In this document: positions 6,629 through 7,020 of the stretch, one piece after another
Layout of the letters: every line of letters starts with the position of its first letter
Position numbering within the stretch: the stretch's first letter is position 1
Source: WQTU01 sp031548835
GTDB lineage: Bacteria; Spirochaetota; Spirochaetia; CADAEX01
DNA length: 7,020 nucleotides
NCBI GenBank assembly: GCA_031548835.1
Contig: JAVBQS010000036.1
Location: 1-7,020 of the forward strand
Reading direction: 5' to 3'
The notes under the pieces: generated by a model
The model's database searches: none
What the model was told of the DNA's origin: nothing
What the model saw: only the letters and a program-made list of their open reading frames with translations
Made by a program: the position numbers and the translations under genes

Positions 6629-7020
6629 ATGAGTATTAAAACAGATGTAATAGAAACTGATGAACTTATTTCTCTTCTGCCGCATAAAGGCAAGATGTTT
6701 TTATTAAGCCGTGTTATATCATATAGCCTTGAAAAACGCACTCTTACTGCAGAGTATGATATTACCTCTGATTGTATGTTTTTTGATGAAAAACTTGACG
6801 GCATACCTTCATGGGTAAGTTTTGAATTTATGGCGCAAAGTATTTCTGCTCTCTCCGGCATAGCAGGAAGAGAAAAAGGGGAAGAAGCAAAAATAGGATT
6901 TATTCTAAGTGTATCAAATATGGAAATAGCAGTCCCATATTTTAAAAAAGGAACAACTGTAACAATAGAAATAGATGAAGATTATAAAGTAGAATCAGTT
7001 TTTACATTTAACTGTAGAGT
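6629..7020 (+). CDS. apeP: FabZ/ApeP-like 3-hydroxyacyl-ACP dehydratase, 3' truncated
   Basis: The frame starts at ATG 6629 with AGAGGA at 6615-6620 (8 nt spacing) and stays open to the window edge, giving 130 residues of a family about 150 long. It shows the hotdog dehydratase pattern of APE clusters: LLPHKGKM (16-23), MFF (50-52), GIPSWVSFEFMAQS (58-71), IGFILSVSN, and PYFKKGTTV. Glu66 in EFMAQ aligns with the catalytic Glu of FabZ. The GHFP His of FabZ is not seen after the FF pair; His19 in PHKGKM is the only His in the visible part. It should dehydrate 3-hydroxyacyl-ACP so that double bonds accumulate. ApeP is reported to act together with a second dehydratase, ApeI, and reduced activity of this subunit alone would fit the missing His (inference). 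A ketoreductase and another KS are expected downstream. Confidence 0.87.
   Translation, partial: MSIKTDVIETDELISLLPHKGKMFLLSRVISYSLEKRTLTAEYDITSDCMFFDEKLDGIPSWVSFEFMAQSISALSGIAGREKGEEAKIGFILSVSNMEIAVPYFKKGTTVTIEIDEDYKVESVFTFNCR

Noticed and set aside
6431..6861. Minus-strand frames antisense to the ketosynthase end and dehydratase start
   Set aside because: The plus strand encodes clear KS C-terminal and dehydratase motifs here; the antisense products look random.
1..7020. Mobile elements, CRISPR arrays, tRNA or rRNA genes
   Set aside because: No transposase or integrase sequence, no regularly spaced repeats and no tRNA-like cloverleaf were seen; the window is almost fully occupied by cluster genes.

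Overview
The window is a stretch of one biosynthetic gene cluster and matches, gene for gene, the 3' half of an aryl polyene (APE)-type cluster. APEs are aryl-capped conjugated polyene pigments, made by a type II fatty-acid/polyketide-like system and anchored in the outer membrane. The genome is clearly AT-rich, with A/T-biased third positions, frequent ATA and AGA codons and many A/T runs. It belongs to a diderm (Gram-negative) bacterium, because the genes include a LolA-like carrier, an LpxL-type acyltransferase and an outer-membrane-type lipoprotein. Ribosome binding sites are mostly good GGAG-type sites and genes are packed with 1-29 nt overlaps. I cannot name the phylum from sequence alone; an AT-rich spirochaete or similar diderm fits better than an enterobacterium.

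Layout: (i) 3-593 (+), the C-terminal part of an LpxL/LABLAT-type acyltransferase, cut by the window edge. (ii) 598-1044 (+), a hotdog-fold acyl thioesterase. (iii) 1041-1709 (+), a LolA-like periplasmic lipid/lipoprotein carrier starting at GTG. (iv) 1681-4092 (+), an 803-residue MMPL/RND-type exporter, also with a GTG start. (v) 3987-4796 (-), an Sfp-type 4'-phosphopantetheinyl transferase, the only minus-strand gene, overlapping the exporter tail to tail by 106 nt. (vi) 4826-5416 (+), a DUF3261-like lipoprotein. (vii) 5416-6624 (+), a beta-ketoacyl-ACP synthase with an intact Cys-His-His triad. (viii) 6629-7020 (+), the start of a FabZ/ApeP-like hotdog dehydratase, cut by the right edge. 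There is no gene-free stretch over 300 bases; the longest gap is the 29 bases between 4796 and 4826.

The genes form one pathway. The transferase activates ACPs with phosphopantetheine. The ketosynthase and dehydratase, with a ketoreductase and further ketosynthases expected just downstream, extend the polyene. The thioesterase and acyltransferase handle release or transfer to a lipid anchor. The MMPL exporter, LolA-like protein and DUF3261-like lipoprotein probably carry the product across the inner membrane, periplasm and outer membrane. The acyltransferase-thioesterase-LolA-MMPL-DUF3261-KS-DH order is the known APE order; ape symbols below rest on family plus position.

The most interesting departure from the textbook cluster is the reversed transferase gene, which splits the operon. 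Its 5' end carries a near-consensus sigma70 promoter (TTGACA, 17 bp, TAAAAT) pointing the other way, into the lipoprotein-KS-DH block. Together with the convergent overlap and an inverted repeat in the lipoprotein gene, this suggests the cluster is expressed as two separately controlled blocks.
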